Shown: positions 45,064-55,820 of the stretch, piece after piece
How the letters are laid out: every line of letters starts with the position of its first letter
How positions within the stretch are numbered: position 1 is the stretch's first letter
Source: Vandiemenella viatica
Lineage: Eukaryota; Arthropoda; Insecta; Orthoptera; Morabidae
Length of the DNA: 64,000 nucleotides
Reading direction: 5' to 3'
Assembly: GCA_031002005.1 (NCBI GenBank)
Contig: JARYHS010009186.1
Location: 253,857,199-253,921,198 of the forward strand
Position numbers and translations under genes: made by a program
The notes under the pieces: generated by a model
The model's input: only the letters and a program-made list of their open reading frames with translations
Database searches by the model: none
Told to the model about the DNA's origin: nothing

Positions 45064-46830
45064 ATTTTACATAGCATATAAATCCACATTCACGCCACTT
45101 TCTTAGTTTTTGTCGTATTACGATAATATATATGGTCATATTTTGAGAAATCTCTTGCAATTTTTTAATAGCACCGGTAATTCACTAGAAGTTATACATG
45201 AGAAGAAATTAAGACAATTATTCGCAGAACTGTATTCCTAGCATACATTGGAGGAAAAAAGAAAAACTAATTGCACAGAATTGGTCAGAATTCGCCAGTC
45301 AAGAATTAAAGTTATACATTATTGTCACTCTCTAAACGTAATGTTCCGCCCTCCTTTTAATCTCGACAATGCAGCAGCAGCATGCCTGTGTCGGTGTCGC
45401 GAAAACTGCGCCCAGTGAAATTTGCGCCCAGTGAAATCTGCGGCCAGAACTCTCAACAATGCTGTAGCGGTATGTTTATTATAGAATAGGATCAAACTGG
45501 TTGTATTGTTAAAAGCCGCCCCGCCGGCGCTCTGAGCCGATTGCTACGTTTGTAGTACTAATTTACGTCGCTTATGAAAGGTTTCTTAACGTTTCTGCCG
45601 AAATTGGTTAGAAATGGGACACTTCTTAATGACGATCCTATAGTAAAAAAATACAAAAAATCATTGTTTCTACAGGTTTTAAAATTGTAGCCTATGTTTC
45701 TAAACAGCAGGTTGACACTACAGATGTTTTATAGTTTATAACTACAGATGTTTTATAGTTTATAACTGTTATTAAAACACAAGTTTTATTCATGCTTAAA
45801 AGACGTAGAAAAGAATTGTAATAACGAGCCAGAAACTTACAGAATCGTAGTAGATTTCATGCAAAATTTCCCTTTGCCTCACATTACTAGTGCAGGAAAA
45901 AATATTCTACCATCAGCAGTTGTGGGTTAACGTCATCCACATCAATTTCTCCACAGACGACACGATAATGGAGTGACATCGCTCCATTTGGACGGATGGA
46001 GCGATCGTGTATGGCCGCTTCTAGACGACCTCGGCCACTCCGATCTAATTAGTACCGCACTGGATTTTCCGAACAGTGTTGCAGATCAGCAAAAAATTCA
46101 GCTTTCAGTAACGAGTGCGAAAAAAAGTCTAAGAAAGAATACTTAACCTGTGAAACATTTGCCTGTCTATTAATATATATATCTATATATATATATATAT
46201 ACTAGCTTGGCTGTTTCGGGCGTGTAATGTAAAATGATTTGTTCACGTAAAAACTTCCAGGCCACGATTTAGTGAGACCACATCGGGTCGTCTAAAGGGG
46301 CGTTTAGAGTGATTAGGACGGCGCGGCATGACACAAAGAGAACGGGCATTGGCCGCAGATTTCACAGATTTTAGGTTGGCCGCAAATTTCACTGGTCGCA
46401 GTTTTCACATATCCGCCTGTGTCGAGCCTCGTCAATCAGTGTCTCAATACGTAAGAAAATAATCCCCAGTCAGTGTTAAATCTGCAGTGGATCAGTGAGT
46501 ATCTCCATGCCGAAAACAAAATTTTTTGAAAGTGCAAAGTTACGGAGTTAAGTAAAGGAGTTTGAAGAGGAGTATTTCAATACAAACGAAAGATTTTTTT
46601 CTGTAAACTTTTCGAAATTAATCTGACTTCAGAGCGATTTAAAATATAATTTCGCGATGCTGCAGTGAGTGCACGGAAGCAATGATATCTACGTGAAAGC
46701 GAAACTACTAGATAAAGATAAAATCAATGATTTATACTGTTCATATCTTGAAGTACAGTAAATTTAAATGTTTAGTCATATTTTGTTATTTTTAAGTCAT
46801 GTTTAACCGTTTTTAATGTCCACTGTAATT
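45064..46830 (+). repeat. dispersed repeat R1, copy c, split by a DNA element
   Basis: Left part 45064-45393 and right part 46417-46830 together match copies a and b. The join is at CATGCCTGTGTCG. The BED-like coding scrap (ATGCCGAAAACAAAATTTTT...) lies in the right part. Confidence 0.8.
45394..46416. mobile_element. non-autonomous DNA transposon nested in R1, 8-bp target duplication
   Basis: Flanked by CTGTGTCG at 45386-45393 and 46417-46424. The left end GCGAAAACTGCGCCCAGTGA and the inverted right end GTGAAAACTGCGACCAGTGA form imperfect inverted repeats that continue with tandem GTGAAATYTGCGSCCA units (2 at left, 2-3 at right). No coding sequence; a (TA)n lies at 46173-46201. The 8-bp duplication fits the hAT or P superfamilies. 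Confidence 0.88.
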
Positions 46831-47477
46831 GGTACGTAGCAAAACACTAACAACAACTCTGACAGTTCAGTGACCGATCACAGAACGTGTGACTCTGATA
46901 TTTACACACTCTTTCTTATTAAACAGTTCCCCCTGATATTAATCACATAGAGCAGTACGGTTGCCCAGATGACTAGTTTTACACTTTATCTTCTTCTGCG
47001 TATTACTGTACATGATTCCGCTTATGAAATGACTACAGAATTAGTTTATGCGTAGATCCCACTTCAGTGCAGTTGCTTCATGTGGTAGCACCTGTATATT
47101 TTAGTGGATCAACCTTTTCACTGGAGGAACAGCTTACTTTCTGCTGAACAACAAGTGGTTTCTTTCCGTCGACTAGCTGTCACTTTCTTCAACTTTACGT
47201 TGCCATTCACCGCACGATCCTAAAAAGACGCGAAGTTGTCTTAACAACGTTCATATTATTTTCATCTGGTGTCAGCGTTGCCTCAGAACTTTATTAAAAT
47301 ATCGAAACGAAGAGTAATTACAGTACTTGCTTGCTGTACCAGTCCTTACTGTCCACTGAGAGTTATGTATCCCATCAAAAATCTCTAGAGACGTTGATCC
47401 TTTTTAAGTAATAACTGCCTGGTATGATATCGAACACTACACCAAAATTAAAGAATACAACGTTAAGCTGGGAGCCA
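46831..47477. other. intron DNA without recognised feature
   Basis: AT-rich; no domain. The right end is the target of the hAT insertion. Confidence 0.5.
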
Positions 47478-47759
47478 TCTTCAGTCAGAGGCGGCCCTAG
47501 CAAGATTTCCAGGTGGTGCGAAATCTCATTGTGGCGCCACCAAATGTTCAGTGACTCACTCGAGCAAAGCCGCTGGCACAGTCTTTATATATTAATAATA
47601 ACTCAAAACCCCGAAACATTAGTATAGGATAGCAGCGGTATAAATGAGAAACAACTGTAAAAAGGAACAATAAATGTTTTAAAAAGTTTATTTAAATTAC
47701 TGTGTTGTACACAAAGCTTGCATCACGTAACTGTCAAATTCACAGTTTTAATATTTTTT

Positions 47760-48000
47760 TAACAAATGAATAAGGAAATAAAATCATAACTAAAAGGCCT
47801 AGAATGCCATCTTCCTCGTTTTTGTCCTTGGACAATATTATTTTCTACTGAAAAAATTGCAGGATCTGGCAGTTTATCTAGAGTCTGAGCTTTGATTATG
47901 ATAAATTTTAATTTACTGAAACGTTGTTCTTCTATAGCGACAGTTACAAGTGTGGTTGGCAAAATTCGAAGTGGTGTCTACACATTCGGAAATATATCCC
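47760..48000 (-). pseudogene. hAT transposase, C-terminal dimerisation region
   Basis: TLVTVAIEEQRFSKLKFIII then KLPDPAIFSVENNI. Matches the PVTVASAERSFSKLKxIKxYLRxxMxxxRLxxLAxLSIE block at the end of hAT transposases (dimer-C-HAT), with substitutions. Confidence 0.88.
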
Positions 48001-48664
48001 GCCAAACATTTTGTTTCCTAAGTTGAACTTTTATTGGTTCTGCTGATTCAAGCCCCATCAACAATAGTTTCAGTTAGAAAGTTCCACAACCAACTCACAA
48101 CCGGATATGTCACATTTTTCTCCATCAGTTAAACTTATTTCTAAATCTGCACAGAATTATTCCAATTCTGACTTATCAGGAATTGTTTTGATAATGTGTA
48201 AGAACGACACTGTATCATTAAATTTAGATAGTTGCTTGGAATATTTACTTGAAACAATGTATTATACCTAATCACGGTTGCAACTATGAACTCAAATTGC
48301 TCCATAATCTGGCTCAGGGACAAGGCCTCTGTTGATGCAGTTGAATAATTCGTTTCCAGAAGGGCGTCACGAACTGAAGAGTAGTGATAACGAAATGCAG
48401 CGAGGCCAGAAACTCAATTCTCAAAACAAGTTCCGCAAATTTTTTGGCGATAGTCCTTCTAAGTGCTTGGAAACCAGTTCCTATCGCTTTGTTGATCAAG
48501 AGAATCGAACAAATGATCTTTCAAAATCCGGACAAGGAATCCGATTTAACAGATGTTTTGGTGGCACCTGCTATTACCAAATTTAATGACAGCTACATGG
48601 ATTAAAAAATGCTCGAAGATTTTGGTTGAGAATTCTGCTTTGGACACCTTCGATTCCTCCTACC

Positions 48665-49495
48665 ATATTTAATTTAATTTAATTTCAGTTGCAATGGAAC
48701 ACACACTCCGGTGGCAATTTCCCTACAAACCCAACTTCCCCCTATCCTTCACCCACCTACATTTGCCCTCTACAAATTTTAACTTTAAATTCTTTTAACG
48801 TTTTCGAAAAGTTATTCATCATTCCCCTTGGTAACTCATTCCAATCCCTCACACCCTTACCTAAAAAAGAAAATCCTCCCACACCCTTGTGCCTGAAATC
48901 GAGTGCGAGATTGTGGTCATGGTCATCTTTTCCCTTCCATGAACTACTTTTCATACCTACTGCAATATCTTTCTATGCCTCATCGCCAGTATACGCCCTG
49001 TACACTCCCATGACCCTCCTCATCCTCCTCCTGTCTTGCAATGAATCCTATTCCAGCTCCTTTATCATATCTGTCACTGATTGCATTCTGCGATAATTTC
49101 CAGAAACAAATCTAGCACCTTCTCCAACTCCTGTATTTGATACTCAAAATGTGGGTCCCATACTACACTACCAAAGTTTTGTAACCCAATTCCTTTACTT
49201 CTCTCGTGCAGCCCCTCATCACTCTCTCCAACAAGTGCAGAATTTTGAAACCTTTTCCTACCACCTGTCCAATGTGTCCTGCCCAGTTAAGCTTGTTATC
49301 AAATGTAATGCCAAGATATTTACATTTCAAGTCTTCAGCAAGCAATTCTTTCCCCACCTTATATTCTTAATTAACCTTTTGTTTTTTATTTGTGTATGTA
49401 ATTAGCTGACTCTTCTTTGCATTTATCTTCGTCCCATGTTTACCAACCCAACTAGATATCCTGTCCAGATCACCCCGCCACTTCTTTTGCTGTTA
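48665..49495 (-). mobile_element. LINE family L1a, longest fragment (copy C), nested in the hAT
   Basis: Minus strand from about 49495: INAKKSQLITYTNKK, then CKYLGITFDNKLNWAGHIGQ (the RT thumb-proximal KYLGI motif), ERVMRGCTREVKELGYKTLV, and after frameshifts the C-terminal WNELPRGMMNN block. 3' hairpin GGAAC-ACAC-ACTCC at 48696-48709 and an AAATTAAATT tail at 48668-48685. Confidence 0.9.
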
Positions 49496-50339
49496 TTAAG
49501 TCCTTGTTTAGTTGTTGCAAATATTCCCTACTACCCTGCTATCTCTTAACTCTGTTCTCTTCATACCAACCTCTTGGATCCACTGTCATATCTCTAGACT
49601 TGACACTCGTTAATATCCAAATTGAACTTTTGCAAAGTATTATCGACAAAAAGGCCCGGGATTTCAGCTCCCAGCCCCGAAGAGTCACTTACCGGTTTGT
49701 AAGCAACGAAATACGCTATTGTACTTCATCTTCATTTGTGTCAATAAAAGCAATGTTAAATATACGTTCGGCGTGACTGACATCAGGAGTTCAATTTAGT
49801 AATACGGAAAAGTATTTAGATAACTTATCCATAGCCAAATTTTTATTACGAAGTTCTTTCGTTTTGAATACGTTTGCCAAAATAATAGACATTAGTTTCC
49901 TTATTAACAACATGGCAGAGATAATGCATCATCAAAGGGTCATATTTTCCAAGCAGTTACAATGTACCCAAGAAGTTACCATTATTAGAAGTATTTAGTG
50001 TTTCAGATGCGAAGCTTCCTCTGAAAAAAAAAAATTATTGAAAGTAAAACGAATAAATTCATCCGAGAATTGCAACTCATTGTGATTTTTCGTCTTCAGT
50101 GTGTCTTTATGAATACTTGTCTACTACACTGAAGTTCTTTAATCGAATCAACGCTTCTATCCAACTGAACATGGTATGCTGGTGATTTGAGCAAGTTTCG
50201 TGAGTTTTAAGACGCTCTATAAGTAGCTCCAGTCATCAAATCCTTCTTTTCCAAAATAAGAGTGAGACATTCTGTTCAATAAACAACAGAAAGAACAATA
50301 TACGTTACCTGCAGATTTAAAGTAAACAAGCCATTGTCT

Positions 50340-50784
50340 TATAAGTTTCTCCATTTGGCATTACTCTTTGAAAATACGTATTCGAAAAATGATGTTGATG
50401 ATTTTTTTCCCGTTGCTTGATTAATTATTTCATCTCTAGCTGCAGAGTCAAAGAGAGACCATTTTGAAATATCATAAATTGTACTTTGAACAGGCAACGG
50501 TGGTGGTATGTCTAATACAGTTCAGTCTGTAATATTTTGAACTGCAGACGGCGTTCCAGCTATAGGGAAAACTTCTCGTACATGCTGCTCTTGATCATCA
50601 TCAGCCTCATCTGAAGAACTCCTATTAAATAAGTTTTCTTCCTTCGCGTGTTGAACTAGTTTTGGTGACGACGATTCAGATGACTTCTCAATTGACAAGC
50701 AATTTTGAAGCCTTCTCAGATTTTCTTTGGTTTTGTTTTTAAGTACTGTGCGCCAGATTGGTGTTTTTTTTTAGGTAGCGACAT
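50340..50784 (-). pseudogene. hAT transposase, N-terminal part (TTF/ZMYM1-like), frameshifted
   Basis: Start MSLPKKKHQSGAQYLKTKPK, then after a frameshift NLRRLQNCLSIEKSSESSSP, acidic EADDDQEQHVREVF, and DISKWSLFDSAARDEII before a weak TTF-like region further left. KKxxxSGAxxRKxxKE is the usual beginning of ZMYM1-like hAT transposases in insects. Several stops and at least one frameshift. Confidence 0.8.
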
Positions 50785-51449
50785 GTCTTTAAAGGACACA
50801 TTATGCTTTGTAAATATTTCCGAAACGAACGTTTACTGCAATCGCCTTAGGTCTAGTACGGTAGAAGTAGATAAGTAGCTTCAATCTCTCCCCATGAACA
50901 TGCACCCGCATCGAATGAACTCCCAAGATTACAGCCCAAAAGGAAGGAAACCGTTGCGGGAGGCGCGGACCCGGAGAGTGTTAATTATGGGACGAGTTGT
51001 GATTTTCTTGATTCGAGTAACTCAAATCGCAACTCGAGGTTACGCGATTCTATGATGACATATGATTATGCATCAAATTAAAGCTCTTACGCTTATAAGC
51101 TCTTCGAAATGAACAGTTAAAATAATATGTGAACAGCAAGCTGGGTTATTGCAGAATTTTTTTTATCATTTTTCGCGCACACTATCTCTCGCTGCATTTT
51201 CGGCGCCCCCCATATGACGGCGCCCGGTGCGGTCGCACCGCTCGCACCGCCCTAGGGCCGCCCCTGTCTTCAGTTATAAACTCAAGAGAAAACTAAGAGG
51301 TGTGGATAAGTAATTTACTTTCATGTGTAAATTTGCTAATGTTCCAGAATGTCATACTCTAGGGTTGCGAGAGAATAGGCTCTTTAGACACGGTTTCAAA
51401 ATTTAGTTTTTTTTTTCATACAATAATGGTATACAATAGGATCAAAACG

Positions 51450-52330
51450 GTGAAGACTGTGATGACCAGCTGCAGGATGACCTGGATAGAATATCTAAAT
51501 GTATGAGTCAGCATGGAGTGAAGATAAGTGCCAAGAAGAGTCAGCTTATTGCGTACACAGATAAAAGAAACTAAACGCTATTATGATTATAGGGTGGGGT
51601 CAGAATTGTTTGTTGAAAGCTTGAAGTGTAAATATCTTGGAATAACGTTTCTTAACAAACTCAACTGGGCAGAGCACATTGGGCAGGTGGTAGAAAAAGA
51701 TTATAAAATCTTTTATTTACTGGAGAGGATGTATTAGAGAAGTTAGGGAACTGGGTTATAAAACTTTGATCAGACCATTGGCTGAATATGGTGGTGTAGT
51801 TTGGGACCCACATTTTGGTTATCAACTACAGGAGTTGGAAGATGTGCAAAGAAGAGCAGCTAGATTTGTTTGTGCAAATTAATGCAGCACCCAGTCAATA
51901 ACTGATATGATAAAGAAGCTGGATTGGGAGTCACTGGAGGAAAGGAGGAGGGTGAAGAGAGTGCTGGGTATGTACAGGGCATATGTTGGTGATGGAGCTA
52001 GGAGGGATATTGGTCAAAAAATTAGGAATAGTACATGGAAGGGGAAAGGCGACCATGACCACAAGCTGGCGCTTGATTCCATGCATAACGGAGTGGGAAA
52101 ATTTTGATTTGTAGATAAGGGTGTCAGGGATTGGAACAAATTACCAAATGTTGTGATGAATAATATACCAAAAATGCCTAAGGAATTTAAAATTAAAATT
52201 TGTAAATCGGAAACGTAAATAGGGGAGGATTTTAACACTAATTATAAAAGAAAATAGAAATAAAAAACTAGGGGTATTGCCACCGGAGCGTTAGCTCCAT
52301 CACTCTCAAAATTAATAATAATAATAATAG
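51450..52330 (+). mobile_element. LINE family L1a, plus-strand copy (D)
   Basis: Frameshifted ORF2 end: QLQDDLDRISKCMSQHGVKI, CKYLGITFLNKLNWAEHIGQ, LGYKTLIRPLAEYGGVVWDP, DMIKKLDWESLEERRRVKRV, KGKGDHDHKLALDSMH, WNKLPNVVMNNIPK. 3' hairpin GGAGC-GTTA-GCTCC (52285-52298) and an (AAT)n tail at 52312-52330. Begins only about 175 bp from the hAT end. Confidence 0.9.
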
Positions 52331-52990
52331 ATGTGTTTGCCATGATTCTGATAAATAACACCAACTAGTAGTAGCAAGGCAATAGCAATGCCACTTTCAG
52401 TTAGACCTGTTTGTTTTGGCCTCTAATTGAGCGTTGAGAAGCTACAGCAGCCGAGACAAGTGCAGGCGATTTGCAGCATACCTCAGCATAACAAACAAAA
52501 AGTGCAGTCCATCAACATTCCTCCCGACTGATTGAGCAAATGCTGCATCAAGCTAAACACATCAAAAAGAGAGGCCAAAATGTTTACACTCCCCTACTAC
52601 TCAACAAATCTGAATATTAACGGCGAGGAAATATGACGCCATTTAGCAGACAAAGCATTAAAGGGTTGCATATGGATCGTAGACTCACACGGAAAATAAC
52701 ATGTCAATCATAAAGTTTGTGAAGCCAACAGCCTAAATTATATCCACTTCTAAACAAGGAAAGCTCTCTCAAAGATGAAAACAGTGCGTTGCTCTATGAG
52801 ATGAAATGAAAACTCGTGTTGTAGAGCGGAGGAAGGGTGTAATGGGAAGAGGCGATTATTAAATGCGAAAAGACTTGGCAAGTGTTCGTATGGAGTGTGG
52901 CTGTTGATGGGTCAGAGACGTGGATGTTGAGACGAGAAGATGAAAAGCGGATAGAAGAGTTTTCGAGGCTTTTTTTAGTTTTCCCGTTTT
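52331..52990. other. intron DNA without recognised feature
   Basis: No recognised repeat or domain. Confidence 0.5.
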
Positions 52991-52992
52991 CA

Positions 52993-53327
52993 CGGGCGTC
53001 TATTAATGACGTGAGGTGAAATAGAGGGGAAGGGGGGTACCGGCGAAATCTCACCAAGGGGGAGGGGGGGGCAACGGAAATCTATGGTGAGGTGAGATTT
53101 TGAAATAATTGTAGAATTGAAGAGCTTAAAAAAAAAAAAATTCTGAAACAGTTGGCGGGTCCATTGGTAGGGACGGAGGGGGGGAGGGTCTCCGTCAAAA
53201 TCTCACGTGATTTTAGTGAGGGGGAGGGTGCGACCAAATCTCACAAAGTCTCACCTGAGAGGGGGGGGGAGCGGAGGGGTCCGGAATTCAGGAAAAACAC
53301 TTCACGTAATTAACGGACGCCCCCTTA
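52993..53327. mobile_element. poly-G MITE family M, copy 4 (complete)
   Basis: Left end GGGCGTCTATTAATGACGTGAGG and inverted right end CACGTAATTAACGGACGCCCCC. Very G-rich interior with repeated (G/A)AATCTCAC blocks. Confidence 0.8.
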
Positions 53328-53512
53328 CACACGCCCTCCCCTCACTTTGGGATTGGTGATTATTGTAAACGTTTTCTAGCTCTATCGTTATTTAAGGAAT
53401 TAAAAATATGACATGAGATAGATTTCTGTCGACCTACCCCCCTGCCCCCTCCTCCGGTTGGTCAGATTTCGCCAACCCCTGCATTTTCACCTCACGTAAT
53501 TAATGGACGTCC
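53328..53512. mobile_element. poly-G MITE family M, partial copy in tandem
   Basis: Ends CACCTCACGTAATTAATGGACG, the family right end, immediately following copy 4. The left end is degenerate. Confidence 0.65.
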
Positions 53513-53737
53513 CTTACGCTCGTCGGCATCAAGGTCATAAGAGATGGGAAAGGTGTGGACCCAAGAAACGGGAAGGAATTCCGTCATGACATTATTGAAA
53601 GAACCTACCAACATTTGCCTGGAGTGATTTTGGGAAACGACGGAACAACTGAAATCTGGATGGCCGGACGGGGAGTCGAATCCACGTCGTCCCGAATACG
53701 AGTCCAGAGCGTTGCCGCTCAGCGACCGAGCTCTGCG
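53513..53737 (-). mobile_element. SINE family S1, minus-strand copy
   Basis: GTCGGCATCAAGGTCATAAG, TGCCTGGAGTGATTTTGGGA, GACGGGGAGTCGAATCC, then head GAGTCCAGAGCGTTGCCGCT. Abuts the MITE. Confidence 0.85.
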
Positions 53738-53739
53738 AG

Positions 53740-54960
53740 TGTAATGATGCATTCCCACGGCCCGTGTATTTGTCTGCCACGCCGGACTAGCTATACAGCA
53801 GGTCGTGGTGAGGGTATGACGCGCCTCTATCCGTCGCGCAGTCGGTAAACATCAAACGCCCGGATAGCCGAAACTACATAGGCAACGTGGTGGGGAGGTG
53901 GCGACAGCTAGCCTGTGGCGCGTGGTGATCCGTACAGTTCGGCTGCGGCGGGTCGTGGGAAGAAAGGTGGTGCAGTGTTACGGTACCGGCAGCATCCTTG
54001 ACGAACTTACTGTCAGGCATGTGATGGCCCCTGCCGGCGGGTTCGCAAGTAGGTCGCAGTTCAAGGAGTGGTGACAGCGGATCCTGGTTGATTTGAAGAC
54101 TGGGATCAAAGTCAGGTGAAGTGGTGCCCCCGCCGTCGGTATTCACTCAGTACCATCGCCCTCGGCAGTAATCCCGTCGCGGGAGACTCGTCCTCTCTTG
54201 CACTGCTCGTGGCGATAAGACCTTGAATGCAGGAGGTGACGTGACCCTTGTGGGGGAGACGGACTGTACCGGTAAACCAGCGTGCGTCGTTTAAGGTGGC
54301 AGCGGCGTCATTCCTCGACACCTGGCCGCTGCTGCGGAGGTGATCAAGCGAAGTGGTGTCTTTTGCCGCCGACATGCAGCAGCCTCTTGCTGTCATAATA
54401 GAACCTTAATGTGAGTATGGATTAATAGCGCAAGGGTCCGAACATTTGACTAAGCACTGAGGCGATCTTCGGACTACAGCGGCTTGATCGTGCTCTACGA
54501 TGGTGCTGCGTGAAGATTGGACAAGTGAGCAGGTGCCTGTGTTTACCAGTGACGCTTTGCACTATCGCATGAGGCTTTCGGTCGTTACGTCTTCCGTCGT
54601 TTCCCCGTAAGGGAGCCTCGATGGGGCCAGACAGTGACAGGCAAAAACAGAGAGGCCTTAATTATACGGTCTGGTTTTCGAGGACCTTCGGCCTGGTTCG
54701 TGGCGGAGGCCTCATTCACGTCTCTCCCCCTAGGCACCCAAGATGGGTAGCAAAGCGGCTTCTGTCATTTCCCTGTGTGGTGGATTTGGTAGAGCACGGC
54801 ACTGACGTGTGAAAGCAGAGATTCTTGAACTATATGCCCAGATTTTGGAGGGTCTTCGACTTGGTTCGTGGTTGACGCCGCATCCGCGTCTCTCCCCCTG
54901 TGCACCCATTATGGGTAGCAAAGCGCGCCCCGGCTTACCGTCTCGGCTGCAATGGTGGGT
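53740..54960. repeat. GC-rich block with internal direct repeat, unclassified
   Basis: GC-rich 1.2 kb adjacent to the LIM1 exon. 54670-54790 and 54836-54955 are diverged direct repeats (CTTCGGCCTGGTTCGTGG/CTTCGACTTGGTTCGTGG, CACGTCTCTCCCCCTAGGCA/CGCGTCTCTCCCCCTGTGCA, TGGGTAGCAAAGCG in both). Overlapping minus-strand frames (53874-54396) have no recognised domain. Could be an old retroelement 5' region or a regulatory block. Confidence 0.5.
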
Positions 54961-55079
54961 AATTCTTCAGATGGCCTATTCCGTGGGGTGGGTGACTGTG
55001 GGGTGGTGGGTGTCTGAGGGAGGTAATGAGCTACAGAATTTGTACGCTATGTGGGAATGCAGTGCTGAGGTGGTGTTAC

Positions 55080-55269
55080 CTGACGTAGTCGCGCTTGCAG
55101 TAGGTCTTGCCGTCCCTGACGAAGCAGGTGCAGGTCTCGTCGAGGAACTGGTGGCACTCTGCGCACTTGAGGCAGGCGGCGTGCCACTCCAGGTCTGGCG
55201 CCACGCGCAGGATGTACTGGTCGTGTATCTGCGCGCCACAGCCCACGCACAGGCTCAGCCGCCGCTTCT
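55080..55269 (-). CDS. tup: islet/tailup, internal exon encoding LIM domain 1
   Basis: Internal coding exon of an islet-class LIM-homeodomain transcription factor, a nuclear regulator of motor-neuron, heart and dorsal tissue identity in animals. Read on the minus strand it starts with two bases (AG) finishing a split codon, then [20 protein letters not shown], then a complete first LIM domain. Zinc ligands are visible in order: CVGC, HAAC, CAEC and the closing CKRD, with the islet signature [17 protein letters not shown]. The acceptor is ...gttgcag before 55269 and the donor is GTAAC after 55080. The exon ends with AG, leaving the codon to be completed by the G that opens the LIM2 exon. It is 190 nt and much more GC-rich than its surroundings. 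Other frames here give longer uninterrupted reading but no known domain. Assignment to islet rather than Lhx1/5, Lhx3/4 or LMO rests on residue-level resemblance to known Islet proteins; the gene class is very secure. Confidence 0.95.
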
Positions 55270-55462
55270 CTGCAACACAACATCACACTCCAGCTACAAG
55301 CCGTCCTGCTACATCGCAGTCAGATATAAACAAAAAAAAAATAGAGCTCGCTTATATGTAGACATGAAGAGGTTAGCACAAGATAGGAAGGGATGGAGCA
55401 TTGCATCAAATCAGTCGAAAGACAGCAAAAAAAGAGAGAGAGTGAAAGAGAGAGAGAGTATT

Positions 55463-55820
55463 AAGGGAGCGTCCATAAACTACGTGTCTCGGACTAGGAG
55501 GGGAGAGGTTGGCTTGAAAGCTACGCTGGGCTACGTGGGGAGGGGTGGCTTCCGAGCCAAACCACGTAGCCTTCCATTGATATTATTCGTCACAGTTAAA
55601 ATGAGGTACAGAACACAGAAATATTTATTTACATCTTTGTATGTAATTTACGAAAGTCTGACAAGAGAAAACGTTACAAAATTCTAGAAACAATAGGGGG
55701 AAAAAAAGCTACGTGCTATGTGGGGGGTGGGGGGAGGTAGAGGCAACACGGGCTACGTGCAGGGGAGAGTGGGGTTCAGAAGAGGCCAAAATGGAGCTAC
55801 GTGGTTTATGGACGCTCCCT
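55463..55820. mobile_element. MITE with GGGAGCGTCCATAAACTACG termini
   Basis: AGGGAGCGTCCATAAACTACG and the inverted CGTGGTTTATGGACGCTCCCT bound 358 bp. Interior repeats CTACGTG-type motifs (GGGCTACGTG, GCTACGTGCTATGTGG, GAGCTACGTGG). Terminal sequence relates it to family M, but the interior differs. Lies 194 bp upstream (gene sense) of the LIM1 exon. Confidence 0.88.

Larger units (their letters stand above)
47486..51266 (-). mobile_element. hAT transposon with decayed transposase and nested LINE
   Basis: Target duplication TCTTCAGT at 47478-47485 and 51267-51274. Inverted ends CAGAGGCGGCCCTAG (left) and CAGGGGCGGCCCTAG (right, reversed), the CAGGGGCGG start common to one group of hAT elements. 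The minus strand carries transposase remnants from about 50784 down to 47760. A LINE (48665-49495) interrupts it. 3.78 kb including the LINE. Confidence 0.95.
18363..55079 (-). other. tup: 36.7 kb islet intron between LIM1 and LIM2 exons
   Basis: The phases of the two exons match (AG|G) and no other coding exon is needed between them, since the protein reads ...KRDYVR followed directly by LFGTKC as in other Islet proteins. The interval holds the LTR element, the hAT element, the mariner-type element, many LINE and SINE fragments and at least one GC-rich island. The inference that it is one intron would fail only if a small alternative exon exists. Confidence 0.85.

Noticed and set aside
55047..55286. 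Arg/Ala-rich open frame over the LIM1 exon
   Set aside because: It is a different frame of the LIM1 exon; the real frame has all eight zinc ligands and proper splice sites.
54809..55687. 292-codon plus-strand frame
   Set aside because: Runs antisense across the LIM1 exon and into a MITE; no domain.
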